Source of the DNA: Marisediminicola senii
GTDB taxonomy: Bacteria > Actinomycetota > Actinomycetes > Actinomycetales > Microbacteriaceae
DNA length: 64,000 nt
Direction of reading: 5' to 3'
NCBI RefSeq assembly: GCF_011057645.1
Contig: NZ_JAALGE010000001.1
Coordinates: 248,001 to 312,000 of the forward strand
Shown: piece by piece, positions 42,142 through 55,869 of the stretch
Position numbering within the stretch: the first letter of the stretch is position 1
Layout: each line of letters opens with the position of its first letter
Notes under the pieces: generated by a model
Database searches by the model: none
Told to the model about the DNA's origin: nothing
The model's input: the letters and a program-made list of their open reading frames with translations, nothing else
Program-made: the position numbers and the translations under genes

Positions 42142-42207
42142 GCACCCCATTGTCGGCGACCCGGCTGGGCGGCCGGTCAGCTGTCGGCGACCCGGCAGCG
42201 CGGTCGG

Positions 42208-43071
42208 TCAGCTGCCGCGGCGCACCTGGAAGATGTTCTTCGACGGGGGAGGCGACGGGATCGCGGTGGCGTCGGTCACGATCGGGGCGCCCGCGATGAA
42301 GTCGTCGAGCTCTCGACCGGCGACCATCTTCGACGGGTGTGGTCCGCCGGCCAGCAGCCGTGGCATCCACTCCAACGGCAGTTCGTCCCGGGAGCCGACC
42401 AGCACGATGTTGCCGAACCGGCGGCTCTTGAGGATCTGCGTCTCGGCCAGCGCCGCGACGTTGCCGAGGGCACACTGCAGCGTCGCCGCCTGCCCGCGCG
42501 CGAATGCGAGGCCGGGACCGTCGGCGACGTTGACCACCACGACGCCGCCTGGCGCGAGCAGCGTCGCGACCTCGGTGTAGAACTCGAGGCTGGTCACGTG
42601 CGCGGGAGTGCGTGCCCCCGAGAAGACGTCGACCACGACGAGGTCGGCGCTGCCGCGGAGCCCGGGCGGCAGCTTCTCGAGCACCTCGCGGGCGTCGCCG
42701 TGCCGCACCCGGATCGACGCCTGCTTCGGCAGCGGCATCTCGGCGCGAACGAAATCGACGAGGTCGCTCTCGAGCTCGATCACCTGCTGGCGGGAACCCG
42801 GGCGGGTCGCCTCGATGTAGCGGGGCAACGTGAACGCGCCAGCCCCGAGGTGCACGGCGGTGATAGGGGAGCCGCTGTCGCCCAACTGGTCGATCACGTG
42901 CCCGATGCGCTGGATGTATTCGAAGAACAGCTGGCTGGGGTCGTCGAGGTTGACGTGTGACTGCGGGGTTCCGTCGACGGTGAGGGTCACGCTGCCCGGT
43001 ACGAAGCGATCCGGGGCGATCTCGGCGAGGAATCCGCTCGATTTCAGCACGATGGAGGGGTTATCTGGCAC
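42208..43071 (-). CDS. Spermidine-synthase-like methyltransferase-fold protein
   Basis: A 287-residue protein of the spermidine synthase superfamily. SHVNLDDPSQLFFEYIQRIG, AVHLGAGAFTLPRYIEATRP, VIELESDLVDFVRAE and DLVVVDVFSGARTPAHVTSL correspond to the family's substrate gate, nucleotide loop, acidic ligand and catalytic region. The usual GGGDG loop is replaced by LGAGAF and the catalytic DxxDP by VDVFSG, so polyamine synthesis is doubtful. The start is GTG exactly six bases after TATCGT. Divergent from rpoB. Confidence 0.82.
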   Translation of the reverse strand: MPDNPSIVLKSSGFLAEIAPDRFVPGSVTLTVDGTPQSHVNLDDPSQLFFEYIQRIGHVIDQLGDSGSPITAVHLGAGAFTLPRYIEATRPGSRQQVIELESDLVDFVRAEMPLPKQASIRVRHGDAREVLEKLPPGLRGSADLVVVDVFSGARTPAHVTSLEFYTEVATLLAPGGVVVVNVADGPGLAFARGQAATLQCALGNVAALAETQILKSRRFGNIVLVGSRDELPLEWMPRLLAGGPHPSKMVAGRELDDFIAGAPIVTDATAIPSPPPSKNIFQVRRGS

Positions 43072-43077
43072 GCTCCG

Positions 43078-43083
43078 ACGATA
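43078..43083 (-). promoter_or_regulatory. -10 element of leaderless promoter for spermidine-synthase-like gene
   Basis: TATCGT (minus strand), CGGAGC, GTG. Confidence 0.55.
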
Positions 43084-43119
43084 GCCCGCGCCGGTGACCG
43101 GCGAGTTATACCCCGAATT

Positions 43120-43170
43120 TTGAAACAGGTCAAGGATCAACTAGACACGGCGCGTCTGGGGACCTATGCT
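43120..43170 (+). promoter_or_regulatory. rpoB promoter region
   Basis: Best promoter is TAGACA (43142-43147), 17-bp spacer, TATGCT (43165-43170), giving a start near 43177 and a leader of about 136 bases. TTGAAA (43120-43125) lies 16 bp upstream of the same TAGACA, which could then serve as its -10, so two nested promoters are possible. Confidence 0.5.
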
Positions 43171-43312
43171 TGTTCTTTGCGCTCCTGGAAGATCTACGCC
43201 TTCATATTGCGGTCGGCCCTCGCGTGAGCAGTCAGATTCTGCCACGACGATTCCATGGAGCAATCACCACACCGACTGTAACTGGCCACGAGGCCCACCG
43301 GAGGTTATTTCC

Positions 43313-46300
43313 TTGGCTGCTGCTCGCAACGCAACCACCAGCAATTCCCACAAGAACGGTCGGACGGCATCCCGTCTCTCGTTCGCCAAGATCACGGACA
43401 ACCTGACGGTACCCGATCTTCTGGCCCTGCAGACCGAGAGCTTCGACTGGCTCGTCGGCAACGACATCTGGAAGAACCGGGTCGCCGAAGCGCAGGCCCA
43501 GGGACGCCAGGACCTCGCATCGCGCAGCGGCCTCGAGGAGATCTTCGAAGAGATCTCCCCCATCGAGGACCTCGGCGAGACGATGCAGCTGTCGTTCGCG
43601 AAGCCCGAGCTCGAGCCCGAGAAGTACACGATCGACGAATGCAAGGAGCGCGGCAAGACCTATTCCGCTCCCCTCTACGTCGAGGCCGAGTTCATGAACC
43701 ACCTCACGGGTGAGATCAAGACCCAGACCGTCTTCATGGGTGACTTTCCCCTGATGACCGAAAAGGGCACGTTCATCATCAACGGCACCGAGCGTGTCGT
43801 CGTGTCGCAGCTCGTGCGTAGCCCCGGCGTCTACTTCGACCGCGCGCAGGAGAAGACCTCCGACAAGGACATCTACTCCGCCCGCATCATCCCGAGCCGC
43901 GGTGCATGGCTCGAGTTCGAGATCGACAAGCGCGACCAGGTGGGCGTCCGCATCGACCGCAAGCGCAAGCAGTCGGTCACCGTCTTCCTCAAGGCCCTCG
44001 GCCTGACCAGCGAAGAGATCCTCGAGGAGTTCAAGGGCTTCTCGTCGATCGAGCTGACCCTCGAGAAGGACAACATCCTGACGAAGGATGAAGCCCTCAA
44101 GGACATCTACCGCAAGCTCCGTCCGGGAGAGCAGGTCGCCGCCGAGGCAGCCCGCGCGCTCCTCGACAACTTCTACTTCAACTCGAAGCGCTACGACCTC
44201 GCGAAGGTCGGTCGTTACAAGATCAACCGCAAGCTCGGTATCGAAGCCGACCTGTCGAACTCGGTCCTGACCAACGAAGACATCATCGGCACGATCAAGT
44301 ACCTGGTGTCGCTGCACGACGAGCAGAAGACGATCGCCGGCGTTCGCGACGGCAAGCCCGTCGACATCCGCCTCGACATCGACGACATCGACCACTTCGG
44401 CAACCGTCGTATCCGCGCGGTCGGCGAGCTCATCCAGAACCAGGTGCGCACCGGCCTCAGCCGCATGGAGCGCGTCGTTCGCGAGCGCATGACCACGCAG
44501 GACATCGAAGCGATCACCCCGCAGACCCTGATCAACGTGCGCCCCGTCGTCGCCGCGATCAAGGAGTTCTTCGGAACCTCGCAGCTGAGCCAGTTCATGG
44601 ACCAGAACAACCCCCTCGCTGGCCTGACGCACAAGCGTCGCCTGTCTGCGCTGGGCCCGGGTGGTCTGAGCCGTGAGCGTGCAGGCGTCGAGGTGCGAGA
44701 CGTTCACCCGTCGCACTACGGCCGCATGTGCCCGATCGAGACCCCGGAAGGCCCGAACATCGGCCTGATCGGATCGCTCGCATCGTTCGCCCGCATCAAC
44801 GCGTTCGGGTTCATCGAGACCCCGTACCGCCGCGTCGTCGACGGTGTCGTCACCGAGACCATCGACTACCTGACCGCCAGCGAAGAAGACGAATTCATCG
44901 TCGCGCAGGCCAACGCCCCCCTCACCAAGGACGCCCGCTTCGCCGAAGCCCGCGTCCTGGCGCGGAAGAAGGGTGGAGAGGTCGACCTCATCCCCGGCGA
45001 AGACATCGGATACATGGACGTCTCGCCGCGCCAGATGGTGTCTGTCGCGACATCCCTCATCCCCTTCCTCGAGCACGACGATGCGAACCGCGCACTCATG
45101 GGTGCCAACATGCAGCGCCAGGCCGTTCCGCTGCTGCGCAGCGAGAGCCCGCTCGTCGGAACCGGTATGGAGGGCTACGCGGCCATCGACGCCGGAGACG
45201 TGCTCACCGCCGACAAGGCGGGTGTCGTCTCCGAGGTCTCGGCCGAGGTCGTCACCGTGCAGCTCGACGAGGGTGGGACGCAGAGCTACTACCTGCGCAA
45301 GTTCGACCGCTCCAACCAGGGCACCAGCTACAACCACCGCGTGATCGTGAGCGCGGGCGACCGCGTCGAGGTCGGCGAGGTCCTGGCAGACGGCCCCGCG
45401 ACGGAGAACGGCGAGCTCGCGCTGGGCAAGAACCTCCTCGTGGCGTTCATGCCGTGGGAGGGCCACAACTTCGAAGACGCGATCATCCTGAGCCAGAACC
45501 TGGTGAAGGACGACGTGCTCTCCTCGATCCACATCGAGGAGTACGAGGTCGACGCCCGCGACACCAAGCTCGGCAAGGAGGAGATCACCCGTGACCTCCC
45601 CAACGTCAGCCCGGAGCTGCTGGCCGACCTCGACGAGCGCGGCATCATCCGCATCGGCGCCGAGGTCCGCCCCGGCGACATCCTCGTCGGCAAAGTCACG
45701 CCCAAGGGCGAGACCGAGCTGTCGGCCGAGGAGCGCCTGCTGCGCGCCATCTTCAACGAGAAGAGCCGCGAAGTGCGCGACACCTCGCTGAAGGTTCCCC
45801 ACGGTGAGCAGGGCACGATCATCGCCGTCAAGGAGTTCAACGCCGACAACGACGACGAGCTCGGCTCGGGCGTCAACCAGCGCGTCGTCGTGTACATCGC
45901 CCAGAAGCGCAAGATCACCGAGGGCGACAAGCTCGCCGGACGCCACGGCAACAAGGGCGTCATCTCGAAGATCCTGCCGGTCGAAGACATGCCGTTCCTC
46001 GCGGACGGAACCCCGGTCGACATCGTGCTGAACCCGCTCGGTATCCCCGGACGAATGAACTTCGGCCAGGTTCTCGAGACCCACCTCGGGTGGATCGCGA
46101 AGCAGGGCTGGAACGTCGAGGGCAGCCCGAAGTGGGCAGGCCGTCTTCCCGAGCAGGCGCACTCCGCCGCCCCAGGCACCAAGGTCGCGACCCCGGTGTT
46201 CGACGGTGCGCTCGAGGAAGAGATCGCAGGTCTGCTCGACTCGACCACCCCGACCCGTGACGGCGACCGCCTGATCGACTCGACCGGTAAGACCCGCCTC

Positions 46301-46804
46301 TTCGACGGCCGCTCCGGCGAGCCGTTCCCCGAGCCGGTCTCCGTGGGGTACATGTACATCCTCAAGCTCCACCACCTCGTCGACGACAAGATCCACGCGC
46401 GTTCGACCGGGCCGTACTCGATGATCACGCAGCAGCCGCTGGGTGGTAAGGCGCAGTTCGGTGGACAGCGCTTCGGTGAGATGGAGGTGTGGGCCCTCGA
46501 GGCCTATGGCGCCGCCTACGCACTGCAGGAGTTGCTCACCATCAAGTCCGACGACATCCTCGGCCGCGTCAAGGTCTACGAGGCGATCGTCAAGGGCGAG
46601 AACATCCAGGAGCCCGGTATCCCCGAGAGCTTCAAGGTTCTGATCAAGGAAATGCAGTCGCTGTGCCTGAACGTCGAGGTCCTCTCGGCAGACGGAACCA
46701 CGGTCAGCCTGCGCGACACGGATGACGAGGTGTTCCGCGCGGCGGAAGAGCTCGGAATCAACATTTCCACCCGGTTCGAGAACTCGTCGATCGACGAGAT
46801 CTAA
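43313..46804 (+). CDS. rpoB: RNA polymerase beta subunit
   Basis: A 1163-residue subunit, the usual actinobacterial length. The rifampicin region (about residues 421-449) reads [13 protein letters not shown], then [14 protein letters not shown]. The residues matching E. coli Asp516, His526 and Ser531 are all wild type, predicting drug sensitivity. [17 protein letters not shown] and the C-terminal [15 protein letters not shown] are also canonical. The start is TTG ([11 protein letters not shown]) eight bases after GGAGG. The leader is about 135 bases and could hold attenuation control. rpoC follows 44 bases later. Confidence 0.98.
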   Translation: MAAARNATTSNSHKNGRTASRLSFAKITDNLTVPDLLALQTESFDWLVGNDIWKNRVAEAQAQGRQDLASRSGLEEIFEEISPIEDLGETMQLSFAKPELEPEKYTIDECKERGKTYSAPLYVEAEFMNHLTGEIKTQTVFMGDFPLMTEKGTFIINGTERVVVSQLVRSPGVYFDRAQEKTSDKDIYSARIIPSRGAWLEFEIDKRDQVGVRIDRKRKQSVTVFLKALGLTSEEILEEFKGFSSIELTLEKDNILTKDEALKDIYRKLRPGEQVAAEAARALLDNFYFNSKRYDLAKVGRYKINRKLGIEADLSNSVLTNEDIIGTIKYLVSLHDEQKTIAGVRDGKPVDIRLDIDDIDHFGNRRIRAVGELIQNQVRTGLSRMERVVRERMTTQDIEAITPQTLINVRPVVAAIKEFFGTSQLSQFMDQNNPLAGLTHKRRLSALGPGGLSRERAGVEVRDVHPSHYGRMCPIETPEGPNIGLIGSLASFARINAFGFIETPYRRVVDGVVTETIDYLTASEEDEFIVAQANAPLTKDARFAEARVLARKKGGEVDLIPGEDIGYMDVSPRQMVSVATSLIPFLEHDDANRALMGANMQRQAVPLLRSESPLVGTGMEGYAAIDAGDVLTADKAGVVSEVSAEVVTVQLDEGGTQSYYLRKFDRSNQGTSYNHRVIVSAGDRVEVGEVLADGPATENGELALGKNLLVAFMPWEGHNFEDAIILSQNLVKDDVLSSIHIEEYEVDARDTKLGKEEITRDLPNVSPELLADLDERGIIRIGAEVRPGDILVGKVTPKGETELSAEERLLRAIFNEKSREVRDTSLKVPHGEQGTIIAVKEFNADNDDELGSGVNQRVVVYIAQKRKITEGDKLAGRHGNKGVISKILPVEDMPFLADGTPVDIVLNPLGIPGRMNFGQVLETHLGWIAKQGWNVEGSPKWAGRLPEQAHSAAPGTKVATPVFDGALEEEIAGLLDSTTPTRDGDRLIDSTGKTRLFDGRSGEPFPEPVSVGYMYILKLHHLVDDKIHARSTGPYSMITQQPLGGKAQFGGQRFGEMEVWALEAYGAAYALQELLTIKSDDILGRVKVYEAIVKGENIQEPGIPESFKVLIKEMQSLCLNVEVLSADGTTVSLRDTDDEVFRAAEELGINISTRFENSSIDEI

Positions 46805-46848
46805 CCGCGGCCTGATCCAGACTTTCGTTCCAAAGAGAGAAGAAAACA

Positions 46849-50730
<3,882 letters not shown>

Positions 50731-50761
50731 CCGGTCTCACCACCGACAGCCAGTGACGACT

Positions 50762-50791
50762 GATGGCCCCCTGCTTCGGCGGGGGGCCATC
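50762..50791 (+). terminator. Terminator hairpin after rpoC
   Basis: GATGGCCCCC and GGGGGGCCATC flank a TGCTTCGGC loop. It is very stable but has no T-run, as is common for actinobacterial terminators. Confidence 0.8.
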
Positions 50792-50958
50792 GGCCGTTAA
50801 GGGGCCGGCGGGAGCGGTGGCGGCGGGCGCAGCATCCACTTCTATGCATCCGGCATGAATCGGGGGCCGCGGCGGTTGTGTAACCCGACGACACATCCGC
50901 GCCCGCGTTCGGCCGGCCCGGGTACCGTGTCATTCTCCCCACATACGAAGGACATCCA

Positions 50959-51804
50959 TTGCGCCGCGCCAGCTCGTTCTCTGCCACCAAGCTCTCTGCC
51001 GTGATCGCCATCACCGCATCTGCCGCACTCGTGCTCAGCGGGTGCGCCGGTGGGGCGGATGATTCGGCCGGCGGGTCGGCGGGCGGCTCCGCCGAGGCGA
51101 ACTCCCTCGCGGCCGTTCAGGAGTCCGGCGTTCTCGTCGTCGGCACCGAGGGCACCTACCGGCCGTTCACGTTCCACGAAGACGGGACGGGCGACCTCAC
51201 CGGCTACGACGTCGAGATCATCACCGCCGTCGCCGACGAGCTCGGCGTCGAGGCGCAGTTCGAGGAGACCCAGTGGGACGCGATCTTCGCGGGCCTCGAG
51301 TCCGGTCGCTTCGCCGTGATCGCGAACCAGGTGTCGATCAACGACGAGCGCGAGGCCGCCTACGACTTCTCAACGCCCTACACCGTGAGCCCCGGCGTCA
51401 TCGTCGTGCCGGAGGACAACACCGACATCACCTCGTTCGACGACCTCGCGGGCAAGACCACCGCGCAGTCGCTCACGAGCAACTGGTACGAGCTCGCCAC
51501 CGAGAGCGGCGCCAACGTCGAGGCCGTCGAGGGTTGGGCGCAGGCCGTCGCGCTGCTCGAGCAGGGCCGCGTCGACGCGACCGTCAATGACAACCTGACC
51601 TTCCTCGACTACGAGCAGCAGCAGGGGGACACCGGGCTCAAGATCGCGGCCGAGACGGACGACCCGTCGCTCAACGCGTTCGCCTTCGCCAAGGGCAACA
51701 CCGAACTGCGCGACGCCGTCGACGAGGCACTCGAGACGCTCCGCGCCGACGGCACCCTCGCCGAGATCTCGGAGAAGTACTTCGGGGTCGACGTCAGCGA
51801 ATAG
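50959..51804 (+). CDS. Polar amino-acid ABC transporter substrate-binding lipoprotein
   Basis: A 281-residue lipoprotein with signal peptide and lipobox LVLSGC (Cys near 29), a Gly/Ser/Ala spacer, then the family-3 binding fold. LVVGTEGTYRPFTFHEDGTG, LTGYDVEIITAVADELG, FAVIANQVSINDEREAAYDF, and the C-terminal LRADGTLAEISEKYFGVDV are typical of amino-acid (cystine-like) receptors. The Arg that holds the ligand carboxylate is replaced in context (ANQVSIN DER). The start is TTG with AAGGA seven bases upstream. First gene of a three-gene transporter. Confidence 0.93.
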   Translation: MRRASSFSATKLSAVIAITASAALVLSGCAGGADDSAGGSAGGSAEANSLAAVQESGVLVVGTEGTYRPFTFHEDGTGDLTGYDVEIITAVADELGVEAQFEETQWDAIFAGLESGRFAVIANQVSINDEREAAYDFSTPYTVSPGVIVVPEDNTDITSFDDLAGKTTAQSLTSNWYELATESGANVEAVEGWAQAVALLEQGRVDATVNDNLTFLDYEQQQGDTGLKIAAETDDPSLNAFAFAKGNTELRDAVDEALETLRADGTLAEISEKYFGVDVSE

Positions 51805-51813
51805 TCTCGCTGC

Positions 51814-52482
51814 ATGCAAGAACCGATTGCAGACCTGCTGCTGCGGTCTCTGCTTCCCCTGATCGAGGGTGCCATCCTCGGCACGATCCCGCTCGCGCTC
51901 TCGTCGTTCGCGATCGGGCTCGTGATCGCGCTCGGCATGGCGCTCATGCGGCTGTCGAAGAACCGCCTGGTGTCGGGCATCGCCCGGGCGTACATCTCGG
52001 TGATCCGGGGTACACCGCTGCTGGTGCAGCTGTTCGTCATCTTCTACGGCCTGCCGTCCATCGGCCTCGTCGTCGACCCGTGGCCGAGCGCGATCATCGC
52101 GTTCTCGCTCAACGTGGGCGGCTACGCGGCCGAGGTGATCCGGGCGGCGATCCTGTCGGTGCCCAAGGGGCAGTGGGAGGCCGGGCACACGATCGGCATG
52201 TCCCGCGGACGCACCCTCGTGCGCATCATCCTTCCCCAGGCCGCCCGGGTGTCGGTGCCGCCGCTGTCGAACACGTTCATCAGCCTGGTCAAGGACACCT
52301 CGCTCGCGTCGCTCATCCTGGTGACCGAGCTGTTCCGCAACGCGCAGGAGATCGCCGCGTTCAGCCAGGAATTCATGGCGCTGTACATCGAGGCCGCGGT
52401 CATCTACTGGGTGATCTGCCTCGCCCTGTCGTCGGTGCAGGGATCACTCGAGAAGAGACTGGACCGCTATGTCGCCCACTGA
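51814..52482 (+). CDS. Amino-acid ABC transporter permease
   Basis: A 222-residue HisM/GlnP-type permease with five predicted helices. GAILGTIPLALSSFAIGLVI opens it, YISVIRGTPLLVQLFVIFYG is the amino-acid permease signature, and EAGHTIGMSRGRTLVRIILP is the EAA loop that docks on the ATPase. The ATG follows the receptor stop by nine bases. TAGTCT, formed partly from that stop codon, is six bases before the ATG, so an internal leaderless start is possible. Its end overlaps the ATPase gene by 14 bases. Confidence 0.94.
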   Translation: MQEPIADLLLRSLLPLIEGAILGTIPLALSSFAIGLVIALGMALMRLSKNRLVSGIARAYISVIRGTPLLVQLFVIFYGLPSIGLVVDPWPSAIIAFSLNVGGYAAEVIRAAILSVPKGQWEAGHTIGMSRGRTLVRIILPQAARVSVPPLSNTFISLVKDTSLASLILVTELFRNAQEIAAFSQEFMALYIEAAVIYWVICLALSSVQGSLEKRLDRYVAH

Positions 52483-53278
52483 CCCCATCGCTGCCGATCC
52501 GTCGGGCGCCGACCCGTCGCCGGCCGGCCAGGCCCTCCTCACCGTTCGCGGGCTGAGCAAGCGCTTCGGCGACAACGAGGTGCTCAAGTCGATCGACCTC
52601 ACCGTGCAGCCCGGCCAGATCGTCGCGCTGATCGGCCCGTCGGGCTCCGGCAAGACGACCGTGCTGCGCTCCCTCAACGGCCTCGAGGTGCCGGATGCGG
52701 GTATCGCCGACGTCGCGGGCGAGGTGCACGTCGACTTCGCCGCGTCGCCGTCGCGCGCCGAGATCAACGCCCTGCGCGACCGCTCGGCAATGGTGTTCCA
52801 GCACTTCAACCTGTTCCCGCACAAGACCGTTCTCGAGAACGTGATCGAGGGCCCGGTGCAGGTTCAGAAGAGATCGAAAGTGGATGCCACGGCAGACGCC
52901 CTCGCCCTGCTCGCGCGCGTCGGCCTGAGCGACAAGCGCGACGCGTACCCCTTCGAGCTCTCCGGCGGGCAGCAGCAGCGCGTCGGCATCGTGCGCGCGC
53001 TGGCCCTGAAGCCACAGCTGCTGCTGTTCGACGAGCCGACGTCGTCGCTCGATCCGGAACTCGTCGGCGACGTGCTCGACGTCATCCGCGAGCTGGCCGG
53101 CGAGGGCTGGACCATGCTCATCGTCACCCACGAGCTGCAGTTCGCGAAGCAGGTGGCCGACCAGGTGGTGTTCATGGACGGCGGGCGGGTCGTGGAGCAC
53201 GGGCACCCCCGCGACGTGCTGGTGAGCCCGCAGCACGAGCGCACCCGGCAGTTCCTGCGGCGGTTGCTGGACCGCTGA
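52469..53278 (+). CDS. Amino-acid ABC transporter ATP-binding protein
   Basis: A 269-residue GlnQ/HisP-type ATPase. Walker A GPSGSGKTT (near 54), Q-loop FQHFNLFPHKTVLENV, signature LSGGQQQRVGIVRAL, Walker B LLLFDEPTSSLDPELV, and H-loop VTHEL are all intact. The first 22 residues (SPTDPIAADPSGADPS) are an extra Pro/Ala leader not found in most homologues. It overlaps the permease end, giving tight coupling. It completes the receptor-permease-ATPase importer. Confidence 0.95.
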   Translation: MSPTDPIAADPSGADPSPAGQALLTVRGLSKRFGDNEVLKSIDLTVQPGQIVALIGPSGSGKTTVLRSLNGLEVPDAGIADVAGEVHVDFAASPSRAEINALRDRSAMVFQHFNLFPHKTVLENVIEGPVQVQKRSKVDATADALALLARVGLSDKRDAYPFELSGGQQQRVGIVRALALKPQLLLFDEPTSSLDPELVGDVLDVIRELAGEGWTMLIVTHELQFAKQVADQVVFMDGGRVVEHGHPRDVLVSPQHERTRQFLRRLLDR

Positions 53279-53327
53279 GGCGGCGCCGCGGCATCCACCG
53301 GCCGCTGCCGGACGTACCGGGTACCGC

Positions 53328-54779
53328 TCAGTCGAACATGTCTCCCATGTCGCCGAGTCCCTCGAGCAGGCCACCGATCGCGAGGCCGCCGATGACGCCG
53401 CCGAGCATGCCAGAACCGCCGCCTCCGCGACCATAGCCGCCGCCGTATCCACCGCGACCGTACCCGCCGCCGTATTGCTGCTGTTGCTGGTACTGCGCCT
53501 GCTGCTGCGCGCGCTGGATGTCGGCGTGGGCGAGGTTGGCCGCCTCGGAGGCGCGGGATGCCGAGCGACGCACCGTGGAGAGCGCGGCCTCCGGGTCGTT
53601 GTCGCGGAGGTCGTCGGCTGTGACGAGGTCGCGTTCCGCCTCGGCGAGGCGCGTTCGGGCATCGGCGCCGACGGGCGCGCTGTAGTCGTTGATGATGTTG
53701 CGGGCGGCGGCGATCTGCTGGCTGGCGTCGTCGCGTGCTGTCGCGTATGCGGCACGGAGGCGGGCCGCACGTTCCGCGCGGTTCTCGCGCTCGGCCATGG
53801 CGTCGTCGAGGGCGGTGTTGGCCTGGCGCACGGCAGACAGTGACCCGATCGGATCCTGGGGTGCGTTGCGCGCCGGCAGGTCGCGCAGCGCGCGGTCGAG
53901 GGCGGCGATGGCGTTGTCGATGCCGCTGCGACGCTCGACGGCCGGGAGCGCCCGGGCCACGGCGAGCTCCTGGCGCGATTCGGCGATCATGTCGGCGAGG
54001 GTCGCCTCGGCGCTGATCGCCTCGACCTCGAAGCGCTCGACGGCGTCGAGCAGCCCCTCGGCGCGGCTGGTGGTCTCCGCGGAGGCGCCGACGGTCGCGA
54101 GGGCCTCGTCGTCGCGCCCGGAACCGAGGCGTGACTCGGCGACCTGCGCGCTGCGTTCGGCGAAGTCCAGGAGGTGGAGTGCCTGGTCGGCATTGCCCGA
54201 GATGGGTGCGAGCGCGGCATCCGAATACCGCAGGGAAAGGCGGTCGATCGTCTCGCTTGCCGCGGGGATGGCCGAACGCACCCGCTCGATGTCGCGGCGC
54301 ACGGCCACGATGCGGTCGGGGGTGCGCTTGGCCTCGAGGCGGCGCTGGCTGAACGACGCCTGCTGGCGGGAGAGGTCGGTGTCGATGGCCCCGCTCATGG
54401 CGATGATGCGCTGCGTCCACTCGTCGCGCTGGGCGTCGGTGTCGGGCACGTGGTCGCTGAGCAGCTGGTTGAGGTGGAATGCCTCGCTGAGGGATTCCCG
54501 GGCCGCGCGAATGGCGGCATCGAAGTCGGTCGTGGCACTCGCGCCGAAGTCGGCCTTGGCGAATTCGAGGTCGTCGGTGGCGAGCCGCAGGCGTTCGTCG
54601 GCCCGCATCAGGGCGGCGCCGGCGTCGCGGGTGAGCTCGGCGAACCGGGCCTCGGCCTGCGAGGCCAGCTCGGCGCGGCGCTCGCGCCCCCTGCGGCGAA
54701 AGACGACGATCGCGGTGGTCGCGGCGACGCCCACTGCCGCGAGGCCCGCAACGAGGATGATCACGAGCAGGGTTTCCAT
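53328..54779 (-). CDS. Membrane-anchored coiled-coil protein with Q- and G/Y-rich tail
   Basis: A 483-residue protein. One N-terminal membrane helix (LLVIILVAGLAAVGVAATTA) is followed by a basic stop-transfer RRRGRERR. Residues 30-420 are almost wholly helical and charged. The tail (420-483) is a Gln run (AQQQAQYQQQQQYGG), then GYGRGGYGG repeats and a short hydrophobic GGVIGGLAIGGLLEGLG. The helical region resembles the part that follows the TPM domain in actinobacterial TPM-family proteins, but the TPM domain itself is absent. The start follows TAGGAT by six bases. Function unknown. Confidence 0.65.
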   Translation of the reverse strand: METLLVIILVAGLAAVGVAATTAIVVFRRRGRERRAELASQAEARFAELTRDAGAALMRADERLRLATDDLEFAKADFGASATTDFDAAIRAARESLSEAFHLNQLLSDHVPDTDAQRDEWTQRIIAMSGAIDTDLSRQQASFSQRRLEAKRTPDRIVAVRRDIERVRSAIPAASETIDRLSLRYSDAALAPISGNADQALHLLDFAERSAQVAESRLGSGRDDEALATVGASAETTSRAEGLLDAVERFEVEAISAEATLADMIAESRQELAVARALPAVERRSGIDNAIAALDRALRDLPARNAPQDPIGSLSAVRQANTALDDAMAERENRAERAARLRAAYATARDDASQQIAAARNIINDYSAPVGADARTRLAEAERDLVTADDLRDNDPEAALSTVRRSASRASEAANLAHADIQRAQQQAQYQQQQQYGGGYGRGGYGGGYGRGGGGSGMLGGVIGGLAIGGLLEGLGDMGDMFD

Positions 54780-54785
54780 GACCTG

Positions 54786-54791
54786 ATCCTA
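54786..54791 (-). promoter_or_regulatory. -10 element of leaderless promoter for coiled-coil protein
   Basis: TAGGAT (minus strand), CAGGTC, ATG. Confidence 0.5.
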
Positions 54792-54817
54792 CGGCGCGCT
54801 TTCCTAATGGCCGGTGG

Positions 54818-54857
54818 GGATGCTGCTGCCGTCGCAAGGCGCTGCGCCGCAGCATCC
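54818..54857. repeat. 9-bp inverted repeat of the GGATGC word
   Basis: GGATGCTGC (54818-54826) and GCAGCATCC (54849-54857) form a perfect dyad about 40 bp upstream of the coiled-coil gene start. It is built from the hexamer GGATGC, frequent throughout the window. Confidence 0.6.
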
Positions 54858-54872
54858 ATCACCCAACGACAA

Positions 54873-54901
54873 CAGCCGCCCGCCCGATGGGCGAACGGCT
54901 G
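54873..54901 (-). terminator. Probable terminator of the osmoprotectant operon
   Basis: CAGCCG/CGGCTG (54873-54878, 54896-54901) encloses CGCCC/GGGCG, just downstream of the binding-protein stop. No T-run. Confidence 0.6.
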
Positions 54902-54920
54902 CGGCCGATGGAGCTCGTGA

Positions 54921-55853
54921 CTAGTTCAGTTCGTACTTGGTGAGGAAGGCCTCGGCGACGTCGGCGCTCGACATGCGGTCGACCTGCACCATGGCGAGGT
55001 ACTCGGTAAGGTTCTCGGTGGTGAGCACCTCGGAGACCGAGTTGAGCGCCGCGGTGACCTCGTCGGTCACCTTGGACTCGCGGATGATCGGAACGATGTT
55101 CTGCGCGAGGAACAGGTTCTGGGTGTCCTCGAGTGCGACGAGGTCGTTGACCTCGATCGCGGAGTCGGTGGAGAAGAGGTTCGCCACGTCGACCTGCTCG
55201 GTGAGCAGCGCGTCGAGGGTGAGCGGGCCACCGGCGTCGAGCGGGGTGAACTCCTGGAAGGTCACGCCGTAGAGCTCTTCGAGGCCGACGAGGCCCTGGT
55301 AGCGCTCGGCGAACTCGGGACCGGCGGCGAGGGTCAGTTCGCCGGCGACGGGGGCGAGGTCGTCGATGGTCTCGAGGCCGAATTCCTCGGCGGTGGCGGG
55401 GAGCACGCTCAGCGTGTCCTTGTCTTCGGCTTCGGCCTGCGGCAGCGCCACGATGCCCTCGGGCATGACCTCGACCAGTGCGTCGTAGACCTCCTCGGGG
55501 GTGGTGACGCCCTCGGGGGCGCCGCCGTCGACGAGGGCGGCGAGCAGCGCGCCGTTGTACTCGGGCAGCATGTCGATCGAGCCGTCTTCGAGGGCGGCGA
55601 GGTAGAGCTCGCGCGCGCCGATGCCGAACGAGCGCTCGACCTCCACGTCAGCGGCTTCAAGGGCCTGGGCGTACATCTCGCCGAGCAGTTCGCTCTCGGG
55701 GAAGTTGGCGGAGCCGATAATGATGGCCGAGGTGTCGGCCGAGTCACCCTCGGTGGCGTCGCCGGCGAGCGGGTCGCCGCCACCGGCGCATCCGGTCAGC
55801 ACGACGCCGGCCGCACCGATGAGTGCGATCGAGCGGAGGAATTTGCGGGACAT
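54921..55853 (-). CDS. Osmoprotectant (OpuC-type) ABC transporter binding lipoprotein
   Basis: A 310-residue lipoprotein. The lipobox is LTGC (Cys near 22), then an acidic spacer. IIIGSANFPESELLGEMYAQ, IGARELYLAALEDGSID, LPEYNGALLAAL and DVANLFSTDSAI are hallmarks of glycine betaine/carnitine/choline binding proteins (OpuBC/OpuCC, QAT family). The aromatic residues usually forming the ligand cage are few, so the ligand could differ. AAAGG lies eight bases before the ATG. It is the last gene of a four-gene operon, after the permease. Confidence 0.92.
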   Translation of the reverse strand: MSRKFLRSIALIGAAGVVLTGCAGGGDPLAGDATEGDSADTSAIIIGSANFPESELLGEMYAQALEAADVEVERSFGIGARELYLAALEDGSIDMLPEYNGALLAALVDGGAPEGVTTPEEVYDALVEVMPEGIVALPQAEAEDKDTLSVLPATAEEFGLETIDDLAPVAGELTLAAGPEFAERYQGLVGLEELYGVTFQEFTPLDAGGPLTLDALLTEQVDVANLFSTDSAIEVNDLVALEDTQNLFLAQNIVPIIRESKVTDEVTAALNSVSEVLTTENLTEYLAMVQVDRMSSADVAEAFLTKYELN

Positions 55854-55869
55854 GGTTGGTGCCTTTCGG

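Noticed and set aside
44574-44665. Rifampicin-resistance substitutions in rpoB
   Set aside because: All visible cluster residues are wild type.
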